This document shows, one piece after another, positions 23,261 through 34,260 of a DNA stretch of 37,240 nt. Positions within the stretch are counted from its first letter, which is position 1, and each line of letters begins with the position of its first letter. This DNA is from Rubrivivax sp. Lineage in GTDB: Bacteria; Pseudomonadota; Gammaproteobacteria; Burkholderiales; Burkholderiaceae_C. Where the stretch lies: assembly GCA_026785885.1 (NCBI GenBank), contig JAJAZC010000213.1, positions 1 to 37,240 of the forward strand, read 5' to 3'. The position numbers and the translations under genes are program-made. Under the pieces are notes generated by a model. It had not been told where the DNA came from, did no database searches, and saw only the letters and a program-made list of their open reading frames with translations.

Positions 23261-23761
23261 TCAGAAAGGGATGTCGTCGTCCATGTCGTCGAAGCCGGTG
23301 CCGGCTTTGGCGGCCGGCTTGGCTGCCGGTGCGCTGCGTGCCGGCGCCGGGCGTGCGGCAGGGCGTGATTCGCCCATCTCGTCACCGCCGCCCATGCTGC
23401 CTCCCGCGCCGCCCGCGCCGCCACCGTCACGGCCGCCGAGCATCGTCATCTCCTGCGCGACGATCTCGGTGCTGTAGCGCTCGACGCCTTCCTTGTCGGT
23501 CCACTTGCGCGTTTGAAGGCGGCCTTCGATGTAGACCGATTTGCCCTTCTTCAGGTACTCACCAGCGATCTCCGCCAGGCGGTCGAACATGACCACGCGG
23601 TGCCATTCGGTCTGCTCCTGCTTTTCGCCGCTGGTTTTGTCTTTGGACACCCGGCTGGTGGCGATGGTCACGTTGCAGATGGCCGAGCCGCTGGGCGCAT
23701 ACCGGATCTCGGGATCCTTGCCGAGGTTGCCGATGAGGATGACTTTGTTGACCGAGGCCAT
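23261..23761 (-). CDS. ssb: Single-stranded DNA-binding protein
   Basis: A 166-aa SSB. The OB-fold (residues 1-110) starts [21 protein letters not shown] and contains [23 protein letters not shown] and [19 protein letters not shown] Gly-rich then Ala/Pro-rich disordered linker (about 111-155) leads to the acidic tip DDMDDDIPF. The tip recruits RecQ, PriA, Exo I and other partners. The start is supported by GGGAG upstream. It is divergent from recQ across 172 bp, which is notable because RecQ is a direct SSB-tip partner. Confidence 0.98.
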   Translation of the reverse strand: MASVNKVILIGNLGKDPEIRYAPSGSAICNVTIATSRVSKDKTSGEKQEQTEWHRVVMFDRLAEIAGEYLKKGKSVYIEGRLQTRKWTDKEGVERYSTEIVAQEMTMLGGRDGGGAGGAGGSMGGGDEMGESRPAARPAPARSAPAAKPAAKAGTGFDDMDDDIPF

Positions 23762-23933
23762 GGTGTGCTCCCGAATGAAGATGCGGGTTGATGGAAAAAA
23801 GGTGTGCGGCGATTATTGCGCCCGACCCCCGGGGCAAAGCACTCGCCACGATGCGGGTGGCGCGGGTGCACCTGGGCCGGGGCCCCCCGTTGCGGGGAGC
23901 ACGGCAGAGCCGTCGCGTAGCATCCTCGTCCAC

Positions 23934-25976
23934 ATGTCCGCCGTGATGTCCGCTGGCTTCAGCACCCGCCCCGCCACCGCGCCTGAACAGGTGCTGCACG
24001 AGGTCTTCGGTTATGCCGCTTTCCGCGGCGCGCAGGCCGACATCGTGCACCACGTGATCGCCGGCGGCGACGCTTTGGTGCTAATGCCCACCGGCGGCGG
24101 CAAGAGCCTGTGTTACCAGGTGCCGGCCATCGTGCGCCACCGCGCCGGGCAGGGTTTGGCGGTGGTCGTGAGCCCGCTCATTGCGCTGATGCAGGATCAG
24201 GTCGGCGCGCTGCACGAGGCCGGCGTCGAGGCCGCTTTTCTCAACAGCACGCTCGATGCGGAGCAGGCACGCCGCGTCGAGCGCGATCTGATGTCGGGCA
24301 AGCTGACGCTGCTGTATGCCGCGCCCGAGCGCATCCTGACGCCGCGCTTCATGGCCATGCTGACAAGCCTGCATGAGCGCCAGCAGCTGAGCCTGTTCGC
24401 CATCGACGAAGCGCACTGCGTCAGCCAGTGGGGCCACGATTTCCGCGAGGAATATTTGGGCCTGAGCGCACTGCACGAGCAGTTCCCGGGTGTGCCGCGG
24501 GTGGCACTGACGGCCACTGCCGACGATCACACACGCGCCGACATCATCCAGCGCCTGCAGCTCGAACAAGCGCGCCTGTTCGTGGCCAGCTTCGACCGCC
24601 CGAACATCCGCTACACCATCGTCGAGAAGGACGAGCCGAGAAAACAGCTGCTGCGCTTTCTGCAAGACGAGCACGACGGCGAGGCCGGCATCGTCTATTG
24701 CCAGAGCCGCAAGAAGGTCGAAGAAACGGCGGCCTGGCTGGTGCAGGAAGGCCTGACCGCGCTGCCCTACCACGCTGGGCTCGATGCCGATGTGCGCCGC
24801 CGCCACCAGGACCGTTTCCTGCGTGAAGACGGCGTGGTGATGGTGGCGACGATTGCCTTCGGCATGGGCATAGACAAACCCGACGTGCGTTTTGTCGCCC
24901 ACCTCGACCTGCCCAAGAACATCGAGAGCTACTACCAGGAAACCGGCCGCGGCGGCCGCGACGGGCTGCCTGCCGATGCCTGGATGACCTACGGCCTGGC
25001 CGACGTCGTCAACCAGCGCCGCATGATCGACGACAGCGAAGCCGGCGAAGACTTCAAGCGCCTGCAGCGCGGCAAGCTCGATGCGCTGTTGGCGCTGTGC
25101 GAAGCGCATGACTGCCGGCGCGTGCGGCTGTTGTCGTACTTCGGGCAGCCGTACGGCGGTGTGGTCGACGCTGACGGTGCGGTCCCCGATGTCCAGCACA
25201 CGATCCAGCAAACGGAAGCGGCTGTGCCGGGTGCCGCAACCGATGGGAGCGAGGGCGCCTACCTTGCCACCTGCGCCAACTGCGACAACTGCCTGACCGC
25301 GCCGGCCACCTGGGACGCCACCGAAGCCGCACGCAAGGCGCTGAGCTGCATCTACCGCTTCCGCCAGGCCGGCGGCCAGCGTTACGGCGCTATGCACCTG
25401 ATCGACGTGCTGCGCGGCAAGGTCACCGACAAGGTCACGCAGCACCAGCACCAGAACCTGTCGACCTTCGGCATCGGCAGCGACATCAGTGAGGCGCAGT
25501 GGCGCCTGGTGCTGCGCCAGCTGGTTGCGCTGGGCCACGTGCAGGCCGAAGGCGAGTACGGCACGCTGGCGCTGGCCGACAGCGCACGCGAGGTGCTGCG
25601 TGGCGAGGTGCCGGTGCGGCTGCGTCTGCCGGCCGAGGTCAAAACGCGCGGCAAGGTGCAGCGGCTTCGTTCTGGTGGTTCAAGCAGTGGCTCAAGCGCT
25701 GGCTCAGGCAGTGCTTCAAGCAGCAGCACAGCCAAGCCGCCACCGCTGCCGCTGGACGAAGCGGCCACTGCGCGCTTCGGCTCGCTCAAAGCCTGGCGCG
25801 CCGAGGTCGCGCGCGAGCACAACCTGCCGGCCTACGTCGTCTTCCATGACGCCACGCTGGCGCTGATGGCGCGCGAGCTTCCTGACACGCTGGACGCGCT
25901 GGCCGGCATCAGCGGTGTCGGCTCGAAGAAGCTGCAGGCCTACGGCGAGGAGCTGCTGCGTCTGCTGGCCGGCTGA
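23934..25976 (+). CDS. recQ: ATP-dependent DNA helicase RecQ
   Basis: A 680-aa 3'-5' DNA helicase (E. coli RecQ is 609). Landmarks are Walker A MPTGGGKS (51-58), DEAH (158-161) in [20 protein letters not shown], motif III LTATA and the motif V/VI region [15 protein letters not shown] and [12 protein letters not shown]. The zinc-binding domain has Cys394 and Cys447, 450 and 453. The gap between the first two cysteines is about 53 residues, against 17 in E. coli, because of an insert of about 36 residues. RQC follows, then a Ser/Gly linker (about 581-600) and a C-terminal HRDC domain ending [22 protein letters not shown] 23946 is an alternative start. Confidence 0.96.
   Translation: MSAVMSAGFSTRPATAPEQVLHEVFGYAAFRGAQADIVHHVIAGGDALVLMPTGGGKSLCYQVPAIVRHRAGQGLAVVVSPLIALMQDQVGALHEAGVEAAFLNSTLDAEQARRVERDLMSGKLTLLYAAPERILTPRFMAMLTSLHERQQLSLFAIDEAHCVSQWGHDFREEYLGLSALHEQFPGVPRVALTATADDHTRADIIQRLQLEQARLFVASFDRPNIRYTIVEKDEPRKQLLRFLQDEHDGEAGIVYCQSRKKVEETAAWLVQEGLTALPYHAGLDADVRRRHQDRFLREDGVVMVATIAFGMGIDKPDVRFVAHLDLPKNIESYYQETGRGGRDGLPADAWMTYGLADVVNQRRMIDDSEAGEDFKRLQRGKLDALLALCEAHDCRRVRLLSYFGQPYGGVVDADGAVPDVQHTIQQTEAAVPGAATDGSEGAYLATCANCDNCLTAPATWDATEAARKALSCIYRFRQAGGQRYGAMHLIDVLRGKVTDKVTQHQHQNLSTFGIGSDISEAQWRLVLRQLVALGHVQAEGEYGTLALADSAREVLRGEVPVRLRLPAEVKTRGKVQRLRSGGSSSGSSAGSGSASSSSTAKPPPLPLDEAATARFGSLKAWRAEVAREHNLPAYVVFHDATLALMARELPDTLDALAGISGVGSKKLQAYGEELLRLLAG
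25674..25732 (+). repeat. Ser/Gly-encoding degenerate repeat in the RecQ linker
   Basis: Repeats of about 9-12 bp built on GGCTCAAGC / GGTTCAAGC / GCTTCAAGC encode Ser-Ser-Gly-Ser-Ala. They sit at the junction of the RQC and HRDC domains. TCA and AGT codons are used repeatedly although they are uncommon in the rest of the gene. Confidence 0.8.
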
Positions 25977-26045
25977 CCGCTGGCCAGGCGCGCTGGGCTT
26001 GACACGCTGACTGGCTGACCGGCGAGCGCTGATCGGCTGATTCAC
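25971..26045 (+). repeat. GCTGAC-type repeats seeded at the recQ stop codon
   Basis: The recQ end GGCTGACCG (stop TGA included) is followed by imperfect copies GCTTGACAC, GCTGACTG, GCTGACCG, GCTGATCG and GCTGATTC. The spacing is irregular at about 8-12 bp. Confidence 0.65.
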
Positions 26046-26123
26046 CAAGCCGGCCGCAGTGGCGCCACCCCCGGCCACGCTGGACCCCGTCGTTATCATG
26101 GTCGGTTCGCCGCGACCATCGTC

Positions 26124-29153
<3,030 letters not shown>

Positions 29154-29179
29154 AGTAAGCGGCCGAAACGAGGAGCCCA

Positions 29180-29208
29180 TCGACAGCCCTGGCGTACAAC
29201 GCTAGACT
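29180..29208 (+). promoter_or_regulatory. Sigma-70-like promoter of the AbrB/PIN pair, leaderless
   Basis: A -35 TCGACA (5/6 to consensus) and a -10 TAGACT (4/6) are separated by exactly 17 bp. The -10 ends 7 bp before the ATG of the antitoxin, so the predicted transcript start falls at or next to the start codon. There is no Shine-Dalgarno sequence, consistent with a leaderless mRNA. Confidence 0.5.
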
Positions 29209-29215
29209 GATCGAT

Positions 29216-29428
29216 ATGAACAAGGCCATCGTCACCGTGTCGCCGAAGTACCAGGTGGTCATCCCCCAGGCGGTGCGCGAAAGTGCGGGTCTCAAGCCGG
29301 GCGCCAAGATGATGGTCGTGAACTTGGGCGACGTCATCCGGTTGATGCCGGTGAAGCCCGCGGCGGCCTACCGCGGCATCGCCCGCGGCATCGACACCAC
29401 GGTGCCCGACGAGCCGGAGCGCCTGTAG
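29216..29428 (+). CDS. AbrB/MazE-family antitoxin
   Basis: A 70-aa swapped-hairpin AbrB-type DNA-binding protein: MNKAIVTVSPKYQVVIPQAVRESAGLKPGAKM, then VVNLGDVIRLMPV. The T-S/P-K-Y/G-Q-V-V-I-P core is the classic beta-hairpin. The C-terminal tail (residues 50-70) should bind the PIN toxin encoded next. The TAG stop is directly followed by the toxin ATG with no gap. It is expected to autoregulate its promoter. Confidence 0.92.
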   Translation: MNKAIVTVSPKYQVVIPQAVRESAGLKPGAKMMVVNLGDVIRLMPVKPAAAYRGIARGIDTTVPDEPERL

Positions 29429-29842
29429 ATGGTGAGCCGACGCGCGGGGCCCGGCCGCGGCCGGGCGATGGCAGTCGTGGTGCTCGACTCGTCGTGCTGG
29501 CTCGAGCACTTTGCGGACACAGCACGTGCAGCTTTATTTGCACCAGCGCTTGCATCACCAGACAAACTGGTGGTGCCACTCATCACCGTCTACGAGGTCG
29601 TCAAGAAGCTGGCGCGTGAGCTCGGTGATGAAGTCGCCAGTGCAGCACTGACGCTGATGCAGCAGGGCCGGATCGTGGATCTTGCTCTGCCGTTGGCACT
29701 GGCCGCCACGCGCCATGCACTGCCGCTGGCCGACAGCCTCATCTACGCCACCGCACAAGCCCACGGCGCTGAGCTGTGGACCCAGGATGCACACTTCGAG
29801 GGACTGCCAGGCGTGCGCTACTTTGCCAAGACGCCCGCCTGA
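29429..29842 (+). CDS. PIN-domain toxin, VapC type
   Basis: 137 aa from the ATG that abuts the antitoxin stop, or 124 aa from ATG 29468, where the PIN core begins (MAVVVLDSSCWLEHF). The first 13 residues of the long form are Arg/Gly-rich and may be real or not. In the long numbering the acidic residues are Asp20 (VLDSSCW), Glu56 (VYEVVKKLA), Asp102 (LADSLIYATA) and Asp120 (WTQDAHF). Predicted RNase, neutralised by the AbrB protein. Third intact PIN pair of the window, located just after uvrA. Confidence 0.9.
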   Translation: MVSRRAGPGRGRAMAVVVLDSSCWLEHFADTARAALFAPALASPDKLVVPLITVYEVVKKLARELGDEVASAALTLMQQGRIVDLALPLALAATRHALPLADSLIYATAQAHGAELWTQDAHFEGLPGVRYFAKTPA

Positions 29843-29917
29843 AGCCACGGGCAAGCACGGCAGCAAGCTCGCCGATCGCGCGCCGCCCGGCTCCGGCAAA
29901 ACCACCGAGGACGTCCC

Positions 29918-30532
29918 ATGCCCACCACCATCGACTACTACTTCGCCCCGCAGTCGCCGTGGGCCTACCTCGGTCACGCGCGCTTTGTGCAGATGGCCGC
30001 GCAAGAAGGCGCCGCGGTGCGCGTGCCACCTGTCGACCTGGGTGGCACAATTTTTCCGGTGTCGGGTGGCCTTCCGCTGGTGCAGCGTGCGCCGCAGCGG
30101 CAGGCTTACCGGCTGGTCGAGCTGGCGCGCTTTCGTGACCACCTGCAGCTGCCACTGAACTTGAAGCCCAGGCATTTTCCGGTGGTCGGTGATGAGGCCG
30201 CGCGGCTGATCATTGCGGTCGATCAGGCCGACGGCGCGGCTGCTGCGCTCAAGCTCACCGGCGCGGTGCTGGCAGCGGTGTGGGCGCAAGAGCGCGACAT
30301 CGCAGACGCCGCCACGCGTGCGGCCTTGCTGGCCGAATGCGGCCTGCCGGCGCAGCGCGCTGATGAAGGCCGGGCTGCCGGGGTACAGGCCATCTACGGA
30401 CGCTACACGCAACAGGCGCTGGCGGCGCAGGTCTTCGGCGCGCCGAGCTATGTGATCGAAGGTGAGATCTTTTGGGGCCAGGACCGGCTGGACTTCGTCG
30501 CGCGGCGGCTCAAAGTCGCGCACGCGCCCTGA
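29918..30532 (+). CDS. DsbA-fold 2-hydroxychromene-2-carboxylate isomerase-like protein
   Basis: A 204-aa thioredoxin/DsbA-fold protein of the HCCA isomerase/kappa-GST type. The N-terminus IDYYFAPQSPWAYLGHARF places a serine at the CxxC position (SPWAYLG), as in HCCA isomerase, so disulfide chemistry is unlikely. The C-terminal FGAPSYVIEGEIFWGQDRLDFV is the conserved cis-Pro and glutathione-binding area. HCCA isomerase acts in naphthalene breakdown with glutathione, but no other aromatic-degradation genes are near, so the actual substrate is open. GAGGA lies 8 nt before the ATG. No signal peptide, so cytoplasmic. Confidence 0.9.
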   Translation: MPTTIDYYFAPQSPWAYLGHARFVQMAAQEGAAVRVPPVDLGGTIFPVSGGLPLVQRAPQRQAYRLVELARFRDHLQLPLNLKPRHFPVVGDEAARLIIAVDQADGAAAALKLTGAVLAAVWAQERDIADAATRAALLAECGLPAQRADEGRAAGVQAIYGRYTQQALAAQVFGAPSYVIEGEIFWGQDRLDFVARRLKVAHAP

Positions 30533-30654
30533 TCGACGGCGCACCGCAAGCCGCTCCAGGGGTCGCCCCTCGAAGCCCCGAAAACAGCGGTTGCAGCAGG
30601 CGCCCGATGCGGTACGGTGGGCCTTAGTAACCATGCGGCCGCGTGAGGCCCCGA

Positions 30655-30685
30655 CAAAAAGAAAGGGGCCCAAGGGGCCCCTTTC
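30655..30685 (-). terminator. Rho-independent terminator of the SWIB gene
   Basis: A 10-bp stem (GAAAGGGGCC with GGCCCCTTTC, 5-nt loop) is followed on the minus strand by a TTTTTG run. It lies 19 bp after the stop of the minus-strand SWIB gene. On the plus strand the hairpin lacks a T run. Confidence 0.88.
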
Positions 30686-30703
30686 ACGATCACAACAAGC
30701 CGC

Positions 30704-31099
30704 TCACTTGAGGTGCTTGCTGATCTCCTTGGTCATGCCAAACATGCTGATCGAGCTGACGCCGACGACCGCTTTCAGCTTGGCGTCTGCGTTGATCATG
30801 GTCCTCTTGACCTTATCCTGCAGATCGTTCTTCTTGATGTACTCCCACACCTTCTTGGTGACCTCGGTGCGCGGCAGCGGCTTGTCGCCGATGACGGCCG
30901 CCAGTGCAGCGCTCGGCGTCATGGCCTTCATGAAAGCGGCACTTGGTGCGCGCTTCTTGGCCGGGGCCGCCGTCTTTGCCGGTGCAGCCTTCTTCGCAGG
31001 AGCCGCCGTCTTGGCCGGTGCCGCCGATGTGACCTTCTTGGCCGGTGCCGCCTTCTTGGCCGGGGCTTTCTTCGCGGGAGCTTTTTTCGCAGTTGCCAT
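30704..31099 (-). CDS. SWIB/MDM2-domain protein with histone H1-like Lys/Ala/Pro tail
   Basis: A 131-aa protein. Residues 1-50 are a basic, disordered Ala-Pro-Ala-Lys-Lys tail resembling bacterial histone H1-like proteins, expected to bind DNA. Residues 55-131 form a SWIB fold: MTPSALAAVIG, PLPRTEVTKKVWEYIKKNDLQD, RTMINADAKLKAVVG and SISMFGMTKEISKHL. SWIB proteins occur in eukaryotic chromatin remodelers, chlamydiae and several Betaproteobacteria; the bacterial role is unclear but probably nucleoid-linked. ATG 31099 has GGAG upstream and the frame before it is non-coding in character. It ends at a strong terminator. Confidence 0.93.
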   Translation of the reverse strand: MATAKKAPAKKAPAKKAAPAKKVTSAAPAKTAAPAKKAAPAKTAAPAKKRAPSAAFMKAMTPSAALAAVIGDKPLPRTEVTKKVWEYIKKNDLQDKVKRTMINADAKLKAVVGVSSISMFGMTKEISKHLK

Positions 31100-31292
31100 T
31101 TGGATGTTCTCCGTCAGTGGATGAAGGATGCCGGATGCATTGCAAACCTCTTTGACGCTGTACCTGACATTCAACGACGAAGGATCTGTCTGTGCTTGCA
31201 AACGAGCAGGCACGATGGTAATGCGCTTCCCAGGGGCTGAGAAGCGGTTTTCCTAGGTAAAAGCAGCATCCGCACCACGCTATGCTGAGGCC

Positions 31293-31652
31293 ATGAAGAT
31301 CATCGTGCGCTGGTTGCTGCTTGCTGCAGCGCTCCTGCTGGTGGCCCACCTCTACCCCGGGGTGTCGGTTGCGAGCTTCACGTCGGCCCTTCTTGCGGCC
31401 CTCGTGCTGGGTTTGTTCAACACGCTCGTGCGGCCGCTGCTGGTGCTGCTGACGCTGCCGGTGACGCTGCTGACGCTGGGCCTGTTTCTTTTCGTCATCA
31501 ACGCGCTGATGTTCTGGGCCGCGGCTTCGGTACTGCAGGGCTTCAACGTCAACGGCTTCACCGCGGCGCTGGTCGGCTCGCTGCTGTACAGCGTGTGCGG
31601 GCTGGTCATCGACGCGGCGACCGAGCGGCTGTTCAACCGCTCCACGGCGTAG
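31293..31652 (+). CDS. Phage holin family 4 / DUF360-type small membrane protein
   Basis: A 119-aa integral membrane protein with four hydrophobic segments: IIVRWLLLAAALLLVAHLY, FTSALLAALVLGLFNTLVRP, LLTLPVTLLTLGLFLFVINA and the last around residues 80-108. The central NTLVRPLLVLLTLPVTLLTLG is the hallmark of the YvlD/holin-4 superfamily. Despite the family name there is no sign of a prophage. Function unknown, probably envelope. A TATGCT hexamer lies 6 bp before the ATG, but no convincing -35 was found. Confidence 0.9.
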   Translation: MKIIVRWLLLAAALLLVAHLYPGVSVASFTSALLAALVLGLFNTLVRPLLVLLTLPVTLLTLGLFLFVINALMFWAAASVLQGFNVNGFTAALVGSLLYSVCGLVIDAATERLFNRSTA

Positions 31653-31704
31653 TCGGCGCGCACGAATCGCGCAGCCCACCAGCGGCGTAGCTGCAGCGGG
31701 CCAA

Positions 31705-33534
31705 TCAGTTGGGCAGGGTGTCGTCGGGTGCGCTGCGGCCGCCGCGCGCTTCGCGGGCTTCCAGCTGCAGCTGGCGGCGCTGCGCGTTGATCTGGCGCAG
31801 CCGCGCGTCGATCACCGAGCCTTCGATGAAGTCCTGCCCGGTGGCACTGCGCGACAGCTGTTGCGCGGCGCGCAGCCGGTCGATGGCGCCGGTGAGGTCA
31901 CCGACCACCGCGCGCGCTTCGGCCGCCGCGCGCATCGAGCGCAGCCTGAGGCCCAGCGCATCGGCGCTGGCGGCCAGCAGCTCCCAGGCGGTGGCGTCCT
32001 GCCTGTGCTCTGCGACCCACGTCTGCAGCGCCTCGGTGCTGTCGCGCAGCGCGGGCTGCACGCTGCCTGGTGCAGCACGCTGGCGGTCCAGCAGCGCCTG
32101 GGCGCGCAGCAGCAGCGTGGGGCGCGGCGTGCCACTGGCAGCGGATGGCAATGCCGATGTCGATGCTGACGTCGATGTCGATGGCGAAGCCGCTGTCACT
32201 GTCGATGCCGATGTCGATGTCGATGCCGCTGTCGATGTCGATGTCGATGTCGATGTCGATGCCGCCAGCGGGCCCAGCGCATCCAGCCGCACCAGCGCGC
32301 CGGCTGCGTCGCCACGGGCTAGCTGCAGCTGCGCCTGCAGCAGGGTGATGGCCCGCTCGGCCTTGGCATCGCGCGGCGTGGCCGATGTGGCCAGGCGCTG
32401 CGCTTCGTCGGCCTGGCGCTCGGCGCGGCCGTGATCCTTGAGCAGCGCTGCCGCCAGCGCGCCGCCGTACAGCGCGCCGACGCGGTCGGCCAACAGCGGC
32501 GAAGAGCTGCCGCCGTTGAAGCGCTGCCAGGCGGCCGTGTTGTCGTCGGCCATCACACGTGCACGCGCCTGCATCACCGCGTGCTGCAGCGTCGGTGCCG
32601 GTGGCGTGCCGCCGGCGAGCAGGGCGCGGTTGCGGGCCTCCGAGATGCGGTCCACCGTCAGCGGGTGGCTGCGCAGATACGGGAAGCCGCTGTTGTCGTT
32701 CAAGCGCGTGGCGACATCGAGCTTCTCGAACATCGCAGCCATGCCGAAGGTCGAAAAGCCGGCCTGCGTCATAACGCCGTAGCCCACGCGGTCGGCCTCA
32801 CGCTCCATATCGCGTGAGAAGTTCAACTGGCTCTGGATGGCCATGCCCTGGCCGCCCATGATCGCGGCGTTGGCGGCGTCCATGTTGTTGCTGCGGCTGG
32901 CCGCCAGCACCCCCAACAGCATCGACGCGATGGCCAACATGGAAGCCCGCTGCTGCGGCGCGATGCTGCGCGCGATGTGGCGCTGCGTCACGTGCGTCAA
33001 CTCGTGCGCCAGCACCGAAGCGAGCTGATCGCTGGTGGTGGTCAAGCCGATCAGGCCCAGGTGCACACCGACGTAGCCACCCGGCAGCGCAAAGGCGTTG
33101 ACGCTGCGGTCGCGCACCAGAAAAGCCTCCCACGCAAAGGCCTGGTCGGTCTCGGCGTTGATGTCGCCGCGGCTACGCGCGGTGGCCACCAGCGGGCCCC
33201 ACAGTTGCTGCAGATAGTCCAGCAGCACCGGGTCGTCCAGGTACTGCGGGTCGCGCCGGCCCTCGCGCATGATCTGCTCACCGAGCCGGCGTTCTGCGCC
33301 GACGCTGAGATCGTCGGAGGCCGACTCACCGAGCGCCGGCAGGCGGCTGGGCTGCGCTACTTCGGGCTGCGCTGCTTCGGGCTGCGCTGCGGCCGGGGCC
33401 AGTGCGGTGCTGAACGCCAGCACGCCGGCCAGCAAGCGGGCCGCGACAGGGGGTGGTTTGGTGCGGCTCAAGGCGTCTCGCGTGTCGGTGGCAAAGTCAA
33501 CGGGCAGGCAGTGCAGGCGGCGCAGACGATTCAT
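31705..33534 (-). CDS. M48-family metalloprotease, BepA-like, with TPR-like tail
   Basis: A 609-aa periplasmic zinc protease of the BepA/YfgC kind, which controls outer-membrane protein assembly. A signal segment (LLAGVLAFSTALAPAAAQ, cut near residue 50) is followed by an Ala-Gln-Pro-Glu repeat. The catalytic domain has HELTH (177-181) in VLAHELTHVTQRHIARS and the third ligand in RDMEREADRVGY (about Glu246). The helical C-terminal half (about 340-600) resembles TPR repeats (ALLKDHGRAERQADEAQ, RLRSMRAAAEARAVVGD). A Ser-Thr repeat (about 423-463) interrupts the TPR region. ATG 33534 is preferred to the longer frame. It is divergent from moaC. Confidence 0.92.
   Translation of the reverse strand: MNRLRRLHCLPVDFATDTRDALSRTKPPPVAARLLAGVLAFSTALAPAAAQPEAAQPEVAQPSRLPALGESASDDLSVGAERRLGEQIMREGRRDPQYLDDPVLLDYLQQLWGPLVATARSRGDINAETDQAFAWEAFLVRDRSVNAFALPGGYVGVHLGLIGLTTTSDQLASVLAHELTHVTQRHIARSIAPQQRASMLAIASMLLGVLAASRSNNMDAANAAIMGGQGMAIQSQLNFSRDMEREADRVGYGVMTQAGFSTFGMAAMFEKLDVATRLNDNSGFPYLRSHPLTVDRISEARNRALLAGGTPPAPTLQHAVMQARARVMADDNTAAWQRFNGGSSSPLLADRVGALYGGALAAALLKDHGRAERQADEAQRLATSATPRDAKAERAITLLQAQLQLARGDAAGALVRLDALGPLAASTSTSTSTSTAASTSTSASTVTAASPSTSTSASTSALPSAASGTPRPTLLLRAQALLDRQRAAPGSVQPALRDSTEALQTWVAEHRQDATAWELLAASADALGLRLRSMRAAAEARAVVGDLTGAIDRLRAAQQLSRSATGQDFIEGSVIDARLRQINAQRRQLQLEAREARGGRSAPDDTLPN
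32146..32266 (-). repeat. 6-bp (CGATGT) in-frame repeat in the M48 gene
   Basis: About 20 units based on CGATGT / CGATGC (plus-strand sense) give a Ser-Thr-Ser-Thr-Ala tract in the TPR-like part of the protease. The run nearest 32232-32262 is almost perfect, while the rest is interrupted by GCTGAC and GGCGAA variants. Confidence 0.92.
33345..33405 (-). repeat. 15-bp in-frame repeats after the M48 signal peptide
   Basis: Three units of about 15 bp (GGGCTGCGCTACTTC, then GGGCTGCGCTGCTTC and GGGCTGCGCTGCGGC in plus-strand sense) encode Ala-Ala-Gln-Pro-Glu directly after the predicted signal-peptide cleavage site. Confidence 0.8.
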
Positions 33535-33639
33535 GCGGCGCCTAGCCGGCGCCTTTGCTGCAGGAGGCCCTTGGAGCCACGGCAGGCCCCGCGCGTTCCC
33601 CGACAATCATGACATCGCCCTGTTGCTGACTGTGAAGCC

Positions 33640-34134
33640 ATGACCAAACCGCTCACGCACTTCGACGGCCAGGGCCAAGCGCACATGGTCGACGTCGCGG
33701 CCAAGGCCGAAACGCACCGCATCGCGCGCGCCACCGGCCATATCCGCATGCAGCCCGCGACCTTCGAATTGATCGCCGGCGGCCACGCCAAAAAGGGCGA
33801 CGTGATTGGCATTGCGCGCATCGCCGCCATTCAGGGCGCCAAGCGCACGGCCGAGTTGATCCCGCTGTGCCACCCGCTGCCGATTACGCGTGTGGCGGTC
33901 GACTTCGAGCTGGACCGTGCCGCGGCTGAGGTGCACTGCACCGCGCAGGTCGAAACGCTGGGGCGCACCGGCGTCGAGATGGAAGCGCTGACTGCCGTGC
34001 AGGTGGCGCTGCTGACCATCTACGACATGTGCAAGGCGGCCGACCGCGGCATGGTGATGGGCGGCATCCGCGTGCTGGAGAAAAGCGGCGGGCAGTCAGG
34101 GCACTGGACGGCACCGCCAGCATTGCCCGCTTGA
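33640..34134 (+). CDS. moaC: Cyclic pyranopterin monophosphate synthase MoaC
   Basis: A 164-aa enzyme of molybdenum-cofactor biosynthesis that converts 3',8-cyclo-dihydro-GTP to cPMP with MoaA. Conserved segments are [17 protein letters not shown], Lys51 in [46 protein letters not shown] (Asp129 and Lys132, corresponding to the catalytic Asp128/Lys131 of E. coli) and the terminal [16 protein letters not shown]. Length is normal. The other moa genes are not in the window. The ribosome site is weak. The stop codon sits in a short GCTTGATCG/GCTTGACCG duplication (34130-34147). Confidence 0.97.
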   Translation: MTKPLTHFDGQGQAHMVDVAAKAETHRIARATGHIRMQPATFELIAGGHAKKGDVIGIARIAAIQGAKRTAELIPLCHPLPITRVAVDFELDRAAAEVHCTAQVETLGRTGVEMEALTAVQVALLTIYDMCKAADRGMVMGGIRVLEKSGGQSGHWTAPPALPA

Positions 34135-34197
34135 TCGGCTTGACCGGCCGGAATGGCCCGATCGGACGATGGCACCGGCTGCGTTGGCAGCCTGCCG

Positions 34198-34260
34198 GCT
34201 TACTTGCGGACTTACTTGCGGACTTACCTGACGGCTTACTTGGCGGCTTACTTGGCGGCC
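34198..34260 (-). repeat. 12-bp tandem repeat containing the stop codon of the lipoprotein gene
   Basis: Five units of 12 bp, minus-strand GCCGCCAAGTAA, GCCGCCAAGTAA, GCCGTCAGGTAA, GTCCGCAAGTAA and GTCCGCAAGTAA. The first unit is the true end of the lipoprotein gene (Ala-Ala-Lys-stop), so the array yields five in-frame TAA codons in a row. Confidence 0.93.

Noticed and set aside
24081-25538. 485-aa minus-strand open frame opposite recQ
   Set aside because: Mirror frame of recQ without ribosome site or family resemblance.
31293-31652. Prophage remnant suggested by a holin-family protein
   Set aside because: No other phage gene, integrase or att site nearby. Members of this family are common non-phage membrane proteins.
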